A DNA stretch of 64,000 nt, taken from JAVBLU01 sp031553225. Its GTDB lineage: Bacteria; Bacillota; Clostridia; Christensenellales; UBA1750. The notes beneath the pieces were generated by a model, which was given only the letters and a program-made list of their open reading frames with translations, was not told the origin of the DNA and did no database searches. This document shows, piece by piece, positions 18,103-26,272 of the stretch (position 1 is its first letter; every line of letters starts with the position of its first letter). The stretch lies in NCBI GenBank assembly GCA_031553225.1, contig JAVBLU010000024.1, positions 1-64,000 of the forward strand. Reading direction: 5' to 3'. The translations under genes were made by a program, and so were the position numbers.

Positions 18103-18938
18103 TCCTCCTCGGGCAGGTCGTCCACCATTTTACGTACCTTTTGCAGCCAGTCCGGAGCGGTTTGTGCGTGCACGAGCTCGGGCTGCAGTCTGCTGCCCTC
18201 AATCATGCCCGGCAGAATCAGTCCGCCGTCCACGCGGATAGTGGCGCCGGTGATGTAGGTGCACTTGTCGGACGCCAGAAAGGCCGCCAGCTCGCCGTTC
18301 TCGCGCGGGGTTCCGAAACGCTGCAGCGGAATGGCCTCGGCAAAGGCGCTGCGTTCGTTCCAGTCGCGCACGTTCGTCGCGCCGGGGGCGATGCAGTTCG
18401 CGCGGATGCCGTAAGGAGCCAGATCCAGCGCGATGGATTGGCAGGCGCGGTTGATGCCCGCTTTGAGCGAACCGTACATAACGTCGTTGGCGTAGGCGCG
18501 CTCGCCGTGCGTGGACGTAATGAACAAAATGCAGCCCTTGATGCCGCGCTTGGCCATGTGCCGCGCCGCAGCGCCCGTACACAGTAGATATGCCCGGTAG
18601 TTCAGGCCGTAGATATAGTCCATCTCCTGCGCCGAGGTGAACATCACGCTGTGGTGAATGGTGCGCCCCGCGTTGTTCACCAGCAGCGTCAGATGTCCCA
18701 GATCGGCGATGGCCTGGCGTACAACCCGCTCGGGCGCGTCGGAGGTGGACAGGTCCGCCTGGTAACAAAAGCCCCGGCGGCCAAGCGCGCGGATCTCTTC
18801 CACGGTTTCCAGGCCGCCTTCGGCGTTGTCGCCGTAAGTGACGGCCACGTCGTAACCCTGTTCGGCAAGCACGAGGGCGATGCCCTTGCCTATGCCCGAG
18901 GAACCTCCGGTCACCAGCGCCCTTGGTGCAAACTCCAT
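18099..18938 (-). CDS. SDR family NAD(P)-dependent oxidoreductase
   Basis: This 279-residue classical short-chain dehydrogenase has the cofactor motif TGGSSGIGKG at the N-terminus, NNAG in VNNAGRT, and the catalytic Ser/Tyr/Lys set in ITSTHG and YGSLKAG. The C-terminal region APGATNVRDW and TGATIRVDGG are typical of sugar or polyol dehydrogenases. I chose the ATG at 18938 because GAGGAG lies eight bases upstream; an in-frame GTG at 18947 directly abuts that site. It overlaps the ManD-like gene and may oxidise a sugar or sugar acid ahead of dehydration. The substrate is not visible from the sequence. Confidence 0.9.
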   Translation of the reverse strand: MEFAPRALVTGGSSGIGKGIALVLAEQGYDVAVTYGDNAEGGLETVEEIRALGRRGFCYQADLSTSDAPERVVRQAIADLGHLTLLVNNAGRTIHHSVMFTSAQEMDYIYGLNYRAYLLCTGAAARHMAKRGIKGCILFITSTHGERAYANDVMYGSLKAGINRACQSIALDLAPYGIRANCIAPGATNVRDWNERSAFAEAIPLQRFGTPRENGELAAFLASDKCTYITGATIRVDGGLILPGMIEGSRLQPELVHAQTAPDWLQKVRKMVDDLPEEE

Positions 18939-18954
18939 GCGCAACACTCCTCAT

Positions 18955-19671
18955 CTACTGTTTTGTGCGGTTGGAAAACTGCGTTAAGGCGGCGAACACG
19001 CCGGCCGTCGTCTTCTCGGGGCAGTCGATGGTAAAGCCGCGTTCAGCGATGTCCGCAAGCGTATGGGCGTCGGAGGAGCGCAGTATTTTATACGGCGTAA
19101 GCGGTACGGTGGGCGCGGGGGCGTACTCGCTCACCTCCAGCGCCGCGTAGTGCGCGTTCGGCGGCAAAAAGCCCAGCACGTTGAGCAGGCCGTTGTCGCC
19201 CCGGTTGATGTGCGCGGGCACAAGCAGCCCTCCGTGCGCCGTGCACAGCGCGTGCAGCTCGTCAAGGGGCAGGTCCAGCGCGGGGATCAGCCAGCCGGGC
19301 TCCTCGCCGATCTCCTCGTCCTCCTCGTTCATGATCACCTGCCGGCCCCAAAGGGCCGGGCGGTTTGGGATGCGCATGCGATGGGCCTGCAGCGCCTCCT
19401 CGAAGGCCAGCGCGGCGCAAACGGTAGGAAAGTACGTCAGCGCGTGCACCTCCTCGGCCGAGGTGCACTCAAGGCCCGGCAGCAGCGCGATGCCGTACTC
19501 CGCGCACGCCCTTTCCACTGCGGGTAGGTTGCGCGCCGCGTTGTGGTCGGTCACCGCAATGACGTCCAGTCCCTTGATGTGCGCCATGCCCGCGATGCTT
19601 CCGGGCGTCATGTCCTCCTCGCCGCAGGGGGAGAGGCAGGAATGGATGTGCAGGTCGGCGGCGCACTTCAT
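18955..19671 (-). CDS. PHP domain-containing protein
   Basis: This 238-residue protein has PHP-superfamily metal motifs: DLHIHSCLSPCG at the N-terminus, VTDHN, GLECTSAEEVHALTYF and a late SSDAHTL. These His/Asp/Glu residues form the trinuclear metal site of PHP phosphoesterases. The ATG at 19671 overlaps the stop of the preceding DRTGG gene (ATGA), and in-frame sequence upstream of it is not coding. PHP proteins of this size recur beside DRTGG, HATPase and [FeFe]-hydrogenase-like genes in Clostridia, which is known context, but the substrate in that setting has not been defined. Confidence 0.88.
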   Translation of the reverse strand: MKCAADLHIHSCLSPCGEEDMTPGSIAGMAHIKGLDVIAVTDHNAARNLPAVERACAEYGIALLPGLECTSAEEVHALTYFPTVCAALAFEEALQAHRMRIPNRPALWGRQVIMNEEDEEIGEEPGWLIPALDLPLDELHALCTAHGGLLVPAHINRGDNGLLNVLGFLPPNAHYAALEVSEYAPAPTVPLTPYKILRSSDAHTLADIAERGFTIDCPEKTTAGVFAALTQFSNRTKQ

Positions 19672-20015
19672 TTGTGTGCCGGAGGAATGCCTGCCGCCAT
19701 CATCGCGCCGCACACGTCGTAGGCGGTGCGGGGCGTGCTCAGCACGGCCACGCCTTCCTGGGCGGCGCGCGCAACCACGTCCGGCGGCACGGCGATGCCT
19801 TCGGTAACCACAAGACAGGCGATGTCCAGCAGCGCGCACACAGCCACCACGTTCATGTGCGTTTGCACCGTGATGAGCGCCATACCCGCAACGCCGTGGC
19901 TCATCACCCAGGAGAGCAGGTCGCAGGAAAGACCGCTGCCCACCACGTTGCCAAGGCCCGCGTCGCCCGTAAGGGCTTGTCCGTCGATGAGCTTTATAAG
20001 ATCCGAAACGGTCAT
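19668..20015 (-). CDS. DRTGG-like domain protein
   Basis: This 115-residue single-domain protein begins MTVSDLIKLIDGQALTG and contains HMNVVAVCALLDIACLVVTEG, the alternating strand-helix pattern of DRTGG domains (also seen in CBS/phosphotransacetylase fusions and HPr-kinase-like proteins). The domain is thought to bind a small ligand, possibly a nucleotide; no catalytic residues are evident. It sits between the hydrogenase-like gene and the PHP gene. A second, divergent copy precedes the HATPase gene. The start has AGGAGG six bases upstream. Confidence 0.8.
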   Translation of the reverse strand: MTVSDLIKLIDGQALTGDAGLGNVVGSGLSCDLLSWVMSHGVAGMALITVQTHMNVVAVCALLDIACLVVTEGIAVPPDVVARAAQEGVAVLSTPRTAYDVCGAMMAAGIPPAHK

Positions 20016-20045
20016 GGATGAACCTCCTGTGCGGGCGGATGCGCC

Positions 20046-21332
20046 CTATCGCCTGGTCATATTGCCCAAATCCACCATGGCCTGCGCCATGCGGCGCACT
20101 TCCTCCTTCAGGCGGAAGATGCAGTTGATCTCCGAAGCGTCCCCGCGCACGATGTCCTCAGCCAGCGCGCGGCAGGTGGGGGAGCCGCACGAGCCGCAGT
20201 CCAGGCCGGGCAGATCCTTCTGGATGGCGTCCAGCTGCTCCAGCTTGCGCAGCGCCTCGGCGAGCGATTCATCCAGCTGCATGGCGGTGTTGGGTTCAAT
20301 GCAGCCGCTCATTTGCAGGTCGTATGCCGCAAGGTCGGCAATCGTTTCGTTCAGCGGCGTGCGCGGCAGCGCTTCGATGAGTTTGCGCAGACGGTTTTTT
20401 GCCACGAAACCGTTCTCGAACACAAGCGGGCCGCCAACGCATCCGCCCGTGCAGGCTAGGCCCTCGAAGAAGACCAGGTCGGTCAGCTTGTTGTTCTCGA
20501 TCTCTTCCAGGGCGTGGATGACGTTTTGGATGCCGTCCACGGCCAGAGAAGCGTCCGCGCCGACAGCCGTGGCCTCGCCGCCGCTGCTTGCCCAGCCGAC
20601 GCCGAAATACTGGGCCCGGCGCAGCGGGCGCGGCTCAAACTCTTCGCGCAGCTGCGCCGAGAGTGCTCCGTAAATATCCAAAATGGAAATCGCGCCGTCC
20701 ACGTGCGACACGCCGCCCGCAATCGGGTTGTGCACGGCTGTCATTTTGGCGGCGCAGGGCGTGATGAAGAACGCGCCGATCTCCTCCACGGGCACGCCCA
20801 TGCGGCGGGCGTACTCGGTCTTGGCGATGAGCGCCGCCGCCTCCATGGGTGACTCCATGTCCACAATGTTGTCGATGAGGCCCGGAAAGCGTACCTGCAC
20901 CAGGCGCACGATGGCCGGGCAGGCGGAGGAGATGAGCGGCGCGCCGGACCGCCGGGTCTTCAGTCTCTCCTTGATGGCCAGGGAGATGTACTCCGCGCCG
21001 CGGGCCACCTCGAATACGTCTGTGAAGCCCAGCGACAAAAGCCCTGACAGCGCATGGTCGATGGTCTTCAGGTTCTTAAACTGCCCGTATAGCGCGGGCG
21101 CGGGCAGGGCGATGCGGTGTTTCCAGCGCATGATGGAGGTGAGCGAATCGGTGATGGCGATCTTGGCATGATAGGGACAAACGCGGATACATTCGCCACA
21201 GTCGATACAGCGCTCGCCGATGATTCGGGCGCGGTTCTCGCGCACGCGAATCGCCTCCGTGGGGCACCTTTTCAGGCAGTTTGTGCAGCCTTTGCAGCGC
21301 TCCTTGTCCAGCGTGACGCTATGCGTAATCAG
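20046..21332 (-). CDS. [FeFe]-hydrogenase-like protein, putative sensory type
   Basis: Read from 21332 the product is 428 residues: two N-terminal [4Fe-4S] ferredoxin motifs (Cys 13/16/19/23 and 42/45/48/52), an H-cluster domain, and a C-terminal Fe-S motif (LDCGSCGSPTC, about 378-387). All four H-cluster Cys ligands are present in the variants SSACPA (138), TPCAAK (193) and EGLACTGGC (294, 298). The proton-relay Cys of the canonical TSCCP motif is Ala here, as described for sensory hydrogenases (HydS). No ATG/GTG/TTG precedes the first ferredoxin motif in frame; the first such codon is GTG at 21245, which would delete it. A CTG at 21332, overlapping the HATPase stop and nine bases after AAGGAGG, is the most likely start. 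Confidence 0.85.
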   Translation of the reverse strand: MITHSVTLDKERCKGCTNCLKRCPTEAIRVRENRARIIGERCIDCGECIRVCPYHAKIAITDSLTSIMRWKHRIALPAPALYGQFKNLKTIDHALSGLLSLGFTDVFEVARGAEYISLAIKERLKTRRSGAPLISSACPAIVRLVQVRFPGLIDNIVDMESPMEAAALIAKTEYARRMGVPVEEIGAFFITPCAAKMTAVHNPIAGGVSHVDGAISILDIYGALSAQLREEFEPRPLRRAQYFGVGWASSGGEATAVGADASLAVDGIQNVIHALEEIENNKLTDLVFFEGLACTGGCVGGPLVFENGFVAKNRLRKLIEALPRTPLNETIADLAAYDLQMSGCIEPNTAMQLDESLAEALRKLEQLDAIQKDLPGLDCGSCGSPTCRALAEDIVRGDASEINCIFRLKEEVRRMAQAMVDLGNMTRR

Positions 21333-21772
21333 CTTGACGCGCCTCCTTGCAGGCTGAAGGTCATTGTGATGGTCGTACCCGCGCCCACTGCCGACTGGAT
21401 GTCGAATTCGTCAGCGTTGCGGCGCATGTTGGGCAGCCCCATGCCCGCTCCAAAGCCCATGTTGCGCACGCTGTCGGTGGCGGTGGAGTAACCCTCGCGC
21501 ATGGCGAGCTCGATATCGGGAATGCCCGGGCCCGTATCTTTGGCCACCACGCGCACCCGCTGTTCGTCCACATCCAGGGCGATGGTGCCGCCCAAAGAGT
21601 GGATGACCTGGTTGAGTTCCACCTCGTAGGTCGCCACGGCCACGCGCCGCACAGTTACGGCCGGCACGCCAATCTGCTTGAGCAGACGCTTAATAGCGCC
21701 GGACGCTTCGCCCGCGGTGGCGAAATCGCCCTTGCGCACCTTCCAGGTTTCATGCAGCGTCGGCTGGCTCAT
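21329..21772 (-). CDS. SpoIIAB/RsbW-like ATP-binding protein (HATPase_c)
   Basis: This 147-residue protein is a stand-alone GHKL ATPase domain. The N-box region is VATYEVELNQVIHSLGG, G1 is DTGPGIPD and G2 is GFGAGMGLPNMRR. This resembles anti-sigma factor serine kinases, but it has no partner sigma or anti-anti-sigma gene nearby. In this gene arrangement it is usually found next to an [FeFe]-hydrogenase-like protein, suggesting a signalling role. It overlaps the upstream DRTGG gene (ATGA) and its stop codon overlaps the probable CTG start of the hydrogenase gene, so translation through the set is tightly coupled. Confidence 0.88.
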   Translation of the reverse strand: MSQPTLHETWKVRKGDFATAGEASGAIKRLLKQIGVPAVTVRRVAVATYEVELNQVIHSLGGTIALDVDEQRVRVVAKDTGPGIPDIELAMREGYSTATDSVRNMGFGAGMGLPNMRRNADEFDIQSAVGAGTTITMTFSLQGGASS

Positions 21773-22122
21773 GCGCGGGTACCCCCGCGCAGGCCTTGGT
21801 TGTACAACAGGCCGCACGCCGTAAACAGCGTGTGCTGCGTGAGCAGAATGGCGATTCCGCGGTCGCGCGCCATCTCCAGCACGTCGTCGGGTGGGCGCTT
21901 GCCGCGCACAAACACCACCGCCAGCACGTCAAGCACCTCTGCGGTGCGCATGACGTGCTGGTTCACAAGGCCCGTGAGCAGAACCGAGCGGTCCTTGACA
22001 AAGGCGAGTACGTCGCTCATCAGGTCGGCGCCGCACGCAGTGGCCACCTCCGCCTCGAGCAAATCCGCGCCGGCAAGAACCTCCGCGCCCAGTTCAATCG
22101 CTATTTCGCGTACGGTCAGCAT
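21769..22122 (-). CDS. DRTGG-like domain protein, second copy
   Basis: This protein of about 117 residues starts MLTVREIAIELGAEVLAG and has the same strand-helix pattern as the DRTGG protein at 19668-20015, with VLAVVFVRGKRPPDDV near the centre. The ATG at 22122 is chosen over the ATG at 22128 because GAGGGG directly abuts the latter. It is the first gene of the four-base-overlap series that runs into HATPase and the hydrogenase-like gene. A small palindrome, AACTATAGTT (22147-22156), lies just upstream and could be an operator or part of a -10 region. Confidence 0.75.
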   Translation of the reverse strand: MLTVREIAIELGAEVLAGADLLEAEVATACGADLMSDVLAFVKDRSVLLTGLVNQHVMRTAEVLDVLAVVFVRGKRPPDDVLEMARDRGIAILLTQHTLFTACGLLYNQGLRGGTRA

Positions 22123-22167
22123 GAACATCCCCTCGCAAGTACCGATAACTATAGTTGCGGGCTTGCC

Positions 22168-23091
22168 TTACGTGAGAAAAGCGTCAAACGCGCGCGTATA
22201 GGAATCGAGCAGACTAAGTGTATTATACTTCACTTTTTGCGACATGGCTACCATATCCGTACCTTGGTTCTGGGTAAGCGACGCAAGGAAAGAATCCAGC
22301 AACGCCGTCTCCTGCAGCAGTGCGGCGGCAATGTCCGTCTGCCCGCTGGCTTTCTGCATTTGCCCAAGATTCGTTAGGTGAGGAGCGAGGGCGGAGCGCA
22401 TATCCTGCACCCGCTGCGTCGCCTGCGGCAAGTCCGCCGCTTTGGCGTCGATGGACTGAGAGAGCGCCATGAGCGCCTCCATGGCCGCAAGCCGGGCGTC
22501 GAAGGCCGCCTGCAGCTGCGCGATGCGATCGGCCGCGGCCGTTACGCGCAGCGACATGACCCCCGTGCCGCCCGTGTACACCGCCGCGTCCATGCCCTGC
22601 GATTTTAGCAGGTTGTCGCGCACGGACCGCGCGTCCTCGATGGTGATATACGCGGCGGCGAGCACACGGTAGCGCCCGCCATCCTCCAGCACGTACCCCG
22701 CGCCGCCTCGCTCGGCGACGATTTGCGCTTCGCTCTGCGCGGCGGATTCGCTGGAAAAGACGCCCAGCTGCACCGCGTAAATGGGCTGTGCGGGCACGTC
22801 CACTAGCGCGGTGCCGGAAGGCGCGGGCGCCTTGGACGCCGTGGCCTGCGCGCCGGCTGCCGGCGCGCGCGAGGGCTCTGCGGATGGAGCCGGGGAGGGC
22901 GCGGCGGCCCCTGCCGCCATACGCTGGTAGAAGGGCACAAAGAAACGCTGGGCCAGATAGCTGCCCAGCCCTGTGGCGGAAAGTACGAGCGCGCATACGG
23001 CGACGGCCGCCAGTACGACGCCCAGACGCGGCAATACGGACGCGCTGCGATAGTGCGCGCGCTGACGGCGGTACGAGTATCTGTGGGCCAT
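22168..23091 (-). CDS. SPOR domain-containing membrane protein
   Basis: This 307-residue protein has a short basic cytoplasmic N-terminus (rich in Arg and Tyr), one membrane helix (about residues 22-45), a Pro/Ala-rich linker (about 60-95) and a SPOR domain starting at YAVQLGVFSSESAAQSEA. SPOR domains bind glycan strands lacking stem peptides, so the protein probably localises to sites of septal or sporulation cell-wall remodelling. The C-terminal 120 residues are predicted helical, without a recognised domain. It lies 45 bases upstream of the DRTGG gene in the same direction but has no obvious functional link to the hydrogenase-like cluster. Confidence 0.85.
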   Translation of the reverse strand: MAHRYSYRRQRAHYRSASVLPRLGVVLAAVAVCALVLSATGLGSYLAQRFFVPFYQRMAAGAAAPSPAPSAEPSRAPAAGAQATASKAPAPSGTALVDVPAQPIYAVQLGVFSSESAAQSEAQIVAERGGAGYVLEDGGRYRVLAAAYITIEDARSVRDNLLKSQGMDAAVYTGGTGVMSLRVTAAADRIAQLQAAFDARLAAMEALMALSQSIDAKAADLPQATQRVQDMRSALAPHLTNLGQMQKASGQTDIAAALLQETALLDSFLASLTQNQGTDMVAMSQKVKYNTLSLLDSYTRAFDAFLT

Positions 23092-23181
23092 GCGGTTTCA
23101 GCCTCCTTCGCGTGGGTTTGTCCCATGCATATGTCGCCGCGTCGTCCGCGATGCCAGCGCGGCTGTCGGGAGGAAAATAAG

Positions 23182-23209
23182 TTGCATAACGCGCCTGTTC
23201 TGATACAAT
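23182..23209 (+). promoter_or_regulatory. Probable SigA promoter for the lipoprotein gene
   Basis: TTGCAT (23182-23187), a 16-base spacer and TACAAT (23204-23209) lie about 110 bases upstream of the chosen lipoprotein start, in the divergent gap with the SPOR gene. Confidence 0.5.
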
Positions 23210-23318
23210 ATGCACAGGGCGCCCCAAGTTTTGTCATATGGCGCAACTTGACCGCGGCGCCCGCCCGCGCCGGTTTGTGCAAAGCGAGGAACTGGCACGG
23301 CACAAGGAGAAAAACGCC

Positions 23319-24269
23319 ATGGAAGGTGTGGGACGCATGCGGCTGACTCGGCTCATCGCGGCGGCGATGCTGTTGCCCACGCTTGCCGGATGCGCGGCGA
23401 GCCCGGCGGCGGCGTCCACCCCGGCGCCCACGCCGCATGTCCGCACGGCGCCTCCTGCGACCCTGCCGCCCCTGCCGTCGCCCTCGGCCACGGCAGGGGC
23501 GGCGAGTGACGACGCCCTGGACGCGCTGCACATGCCCGAGGGTATGCGCCCTGTCACGAACGGCAAAGGTCTGCCCGGCCTTCTGGCCTGCCGCACGATT
23601 TCCGTGCAGCAGCCCCTGAGCGAGGAGCTGGCGCTTCTTGTGTTTGCGAAAGACGCGCCGCCGGAGGGCAAGTTAAGCGAGCAACTCTCCGCCTTTATGG
23701 CTGCGCAGGGCGTACAGGGGCTGAAGCCGGGCCTGGGCACGGCAGAGCTGATCGCGTGCGATGTGTCTGAAGAGGACGCCTTGGCTCTTCGCCTGTACAG
23801 CGCCGACGCCGCCACGGCCTGGTTCCTGCTCATCACGCCCATCGACGGCGTATGGACGCTGCGCGCGGTCGTGGAGGCCGACATGGCGCGGGAGGACATG
23901 GTGCTGGCCGCGGGCGTTGCCCGCTTGGACGGCTCGACGCCTTGGCTGCAGGTCATCGCCGAGCTGCCCAAACCGGACGGCGGAAGCCAGAAGGTATGCG
24001 CGCTGTTCGGCTTCTTCACCGGCCGCATGGACCTGGGATTTATCACCGAGGACACGGGCGCGGACGGCAGCGCCCTGTGGAAATCGGGCTGTGCCTTCTC
24101 GCACAAGCTGCAGGAGGGCATAGCCGTCACCACGCTGTATATATGGTCGCGCACATACAAAGACGCGCAGTTCACGCAACAGACCGGCTCCGCTGCCTAT
24201 GTACTCGATCTGCGCTATTCCAGAACGCGCGGCGGCATGTACGTACAGCGCGCCGAACAGGTGCCTTAG
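23319..24269 (+). CDS. Predicted lipoprotein of unknown function
   Basis: This 316-residue protein has a lipoprotein signal peptide with the lipobox LAGC around residue 25, followed by a Pro/Thr/Ala-rich linker of about 40 residues and a globular domain of about 240 residues with few Cys. I do not recognise the globular domain. I chose the ATG at 23319 because AAGGAG lies nine bases upstream; an ATG six codons later would also keep the signal peptide. It stands alone between the SPOR gene (divergent) and the rnj leader, so context does not indicate a role. Confidence 0.75.
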   Translation: MEGVGRMRLTRLIAAAMLLPTLAGCAASPAAASTPAPTPHVRTAPPATLPPLPSPSATAGAASDDALDALHMPEGMRPVTNGKGLPGLLACRTISVQQPLSEELALLVFAKDAPPEGKLSEQLSAFMAAQGVQGLKPGLGTAELIACDVSEEDALALRLYSADAATAWFLLITPIDGVWTLRAVVEADMAREDMVLAAGVARLDGSTPWLQVIAELPKPDGGSQKVCALFGFFTGRMDLGFITEDTGADGSALWKSGCAFSHKLQEGIAVTTLYIWSRTYKDAQFTQQTGSAAYVLDLRYSRTRGGMYVQRAEQVP

Positions 24270-24279
24270 CGGCGACCGC

Positions 24280-24308
24280 TTGACGCCGATAGAACGGCAT
24301 GCTATAAT
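24280..24308 (+). promoter_or_regulatory. Strong SigA promoter for the rnj leader
   Basis: TTGACG (24280-24285), 17-base spacer, TATAAT (24303-24308). Transcription should begin near 24315, leaving about 260 bases of untranslated leader before rnj. Confidence 0.8.
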
Positions 24309-24314
24309 TTTACG

Positions 24315-24505
24315 ATGATTGACGTAGCGCGCAAGCGCTTTTCATAGGCGCGCGGTATGGGCCGTCACGAACGGTCGTCGGTTTATTCCATGCGGCGCTG
24401 ATTCCCATGGCTGACAGCCTCCCGCACAGGGAAGGCTATTGGATAAAGAACAAAGCCGTCGTTGAAGGGCGGCGCGTTGTTGCGCGCCACCCGACGGGGT
24501 TTTGT
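24315..24505 (+). ncRNA. Structured leader RNA with intrinsic terminator upstream of rnj
   Basis: After the promoter the transcript can form several hairpins: AGCGC-GCAA-GCGCT (around 24326-24339), GGCCGT/ACGGTC (24360-24376) and AGCCTCCC/GGGAAGGCT (24415-24437). It ends with a strong compound hairpin (CCGTC/GACGG outer stem, GGG/CCC, GGCGCG/CGCGCC inner stem, about 24456-24498) followed by GGTTTTG. This is a terminator-like element lying between promoter and gene, so the RNA is either an attenuated leader or a small RNA of about 190 bases. I do not recognise a known riboswitch class. The folding was done by eye. Confidence 0.45.
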
Positions 24506-24576
24506 GTTTGCGTTGAAGGAAAGGCCGCATAAGCGGCTTTATCGCTTGAAATTTATGTTGGAGGCTTGGTATTTCC

Positions 24577-26253
24577 GTGGCAAGAACAAAACTGGATAAA
24601 GGGCCGAAGCTGCGCATCATCCCGCTGGGCGGGGTGGACGAGATCGGCAAGAACATGACCGTCATCGAGTATGAGGACGACATCGTCGTTGTCGATTGCG
24701 GTCTCACATTCCCGCGGGAGGATATGCTGGGCATCGACCTAGTCATTCCCGACACCACCTACCTGCAGCGCAACAAGGACCGCGTGCGCGGGTACCTAAT
24801 CACGCACGCTCATGAGGACCACATCGGGGCCCTGCCGTACGTGCTGAAGAACACCCCCGCTCCCGTGTTTGGCACCCGCCTGACGTTGGCGCTTTGCGAG
24901 CTGAAATTTAAAGAGCACAAAATGAACGACGTGCGCCTGAACATCATCAAGGCGGGCGATTCGGTGAAGCTTGGCTGCTTTACCGTGGAATTCGTGCGCA
25001 TGAACCACTCCATCGCCGGCGCGGTGGCGCTGGCCATCCACACGCCCATGGGCGTCATCGTACATACGGGCGATTTTAAGATCGACTATACGCCCGTGGA
25101 CGGGGAGATCGCCGACCTTCAAAAGCTGGCCGAGCTGGGCAAAAAAGGCGTGCTGTGCCTTTTGTGCGACTCTACCAATGTGGAGCGTCCCGGGCATACG
25201 CTCTCGGAAAAAAAGGTGGGCGAGTCGCTCAACAACCTGTTCAAACGGGCCACCGGCCGTATCATTATCGCTATGTTCGCCTCGAACATCCACCGCATCC
25301 AGCAGGCAGTAGACGCAGCCACGCGTTACGGCCGCGGCGTGTGTCTCACCGGCCGCTCCATGATCAACGTGACGAACGTGGCCATGCAGCTGGGCGAGCT
25401 GCACATTCCCGAGGGGCGGCTCATCGATATCGACCGCCTCGATCAGTATCAGGACAACGAGATCGTGGTGATCACAACCGGCTCGCAGGGCGAGCCCATG
25501 TCCGGCCTTGCGCGCATGGCCAACTCCGAGCACCGCAAGCTGGAGATCCGGCCCTCCGATATGGTCATCATCTCCGCCACGCCCATCCCCGGAAACGAAA
25601 AATATGTCTCCCGCGTAATCAACGCGCTGTTTCGGCGCGGCGCGGAGGTCATCTACGAGGCCCTGGCGGACATTCACGCCTCCGGCCACGCCTGCCAGGA
25701 TGAGCTGAAGCTCATGCACGCGCTCGTTAAGCCGCAGTATTTCATCCCCGTGCACGGCGAGTACCGCCATCTGCACCATCACGCCCTGCTTGCCGAAAGC
25801 ATGGGCATGACGGCCGACCGGATCGTGGTACCCGAGCTGGGCGATATGATCGAGGTGACGCGCAACCGCATCCGCATCGCCGGCGAGGTGCCGGCGGGAT
25901 CGGTGCTCGTGGACGGTCTTGGCATCGGCGACGTGGGGAACGTGGTGCTGCGCGACCGCAAGCTTCTCTCGCAGGACGGCCTGCTCGTTGTGGTCATTCC
26001 TATCTCCAAGACAAGCGGACAGATGCTGCACGAGCCGGAGATCATCACGCGCGGCTTTGTGTACGTGCGCGAGAGCGACGCCCTGGTCGAGGAGGCACGC
26101 CATATTGTGGAGCGCGCTATAGGCGACCTGCGCGGGGGCATGGGCGCGGACTTTGGCGCACTGAAGACCCGCGTGCGCGACGATCTGCACGAGTTTTTGT
26201 ACAAGAAAACCCGCCGCAGCCCCATGATTCTGCCCGTGGTGGTGGACAACTGA
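24577..26253 (+). CDS. rnj: Ribonuclease J
   Basis: This 558-residue RNase J is a metallo-beta-lactamase/beta-CASP nuclease involved in mRNA decay and rRNA maturation. The beta-lactamase motifs include THAHEDHIGALPYV, HTGDFKID and later SGHA; the beta-CASP region includes TTGSQGEPMSGLARM. The C-terminal domain ends near the residues SPMILPVVVDN. The start is a GTG at 24577 with GGAGG 12 bases upstream, a somewhat long spacing. It is followed 19 bases later by a YlbF-family gene, a pairing that fits RNA metabolism because YlbF-family proteins modulate RNA decay in Bacillus. The gene has an unusual structured leader. Confidence 0.97.
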   Translation: MARTKLDKGPKLRIIPLGGVDEIGKNMTVIEYEDDIVVVDCGLTFPREDMLGIDLVIPDTTYLQRNKDRVRGYLITHAHEDHIGALPYVLKNTPAPVFGTRLTLALCELKFKEHKMNDVRLNIIKAGDSVKLGCFTVEFVRMNHSIAGAVALAIHTPMGVIVHTGDFKIDYTPVDGEIADLQKLAELGKKGVLCLLCDSTNVERPGHTLSEKKVGESLNNLFKRATGRIIIAMFASNIHRIQQAVDAATRYGRGVCLTGRSMINVTNVAMQLGELHIPEGRLIDIDRLDQYQDNEIVVITTGSQGEPMSGLARMANSEHRKLEIRPSDMVIISATPIPGNEKYVSRVINALFRRGAEVIYEALADIHASGHACQDELKLMHALVKPQYFIPVHGEYRHLHHHALLAESMGMTADRIVVPELGDMIEVTRNRIRIAGEVPAGSVLVDGLGIGDVGNVVLRDRKLLSQDGLLVVVIPISKTSGQMLHEPEIITRGFVYVRESDALVEEARHIVERAIGDLRGGMGADFGALKTRVRDDLHEFLYKKTRRSPMILPVVVDN

Positions 26254-26272
26254 TCCGCGAGGAGGCCGCTTG

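Noticed and set aside
18930..18947. GTG at 18947 as the SDR start
   Set aside because: It directly abuts the GAGGAG ribosome binding site; the ATG at 18938 has normal spacing.
23238..23318. Earlier ATG start for the lipoprotein gene, giving 27 more residues
   Set aside because: The extension would place the signal peptide internally; the ATG at 23319 has a good ribosome binding site.
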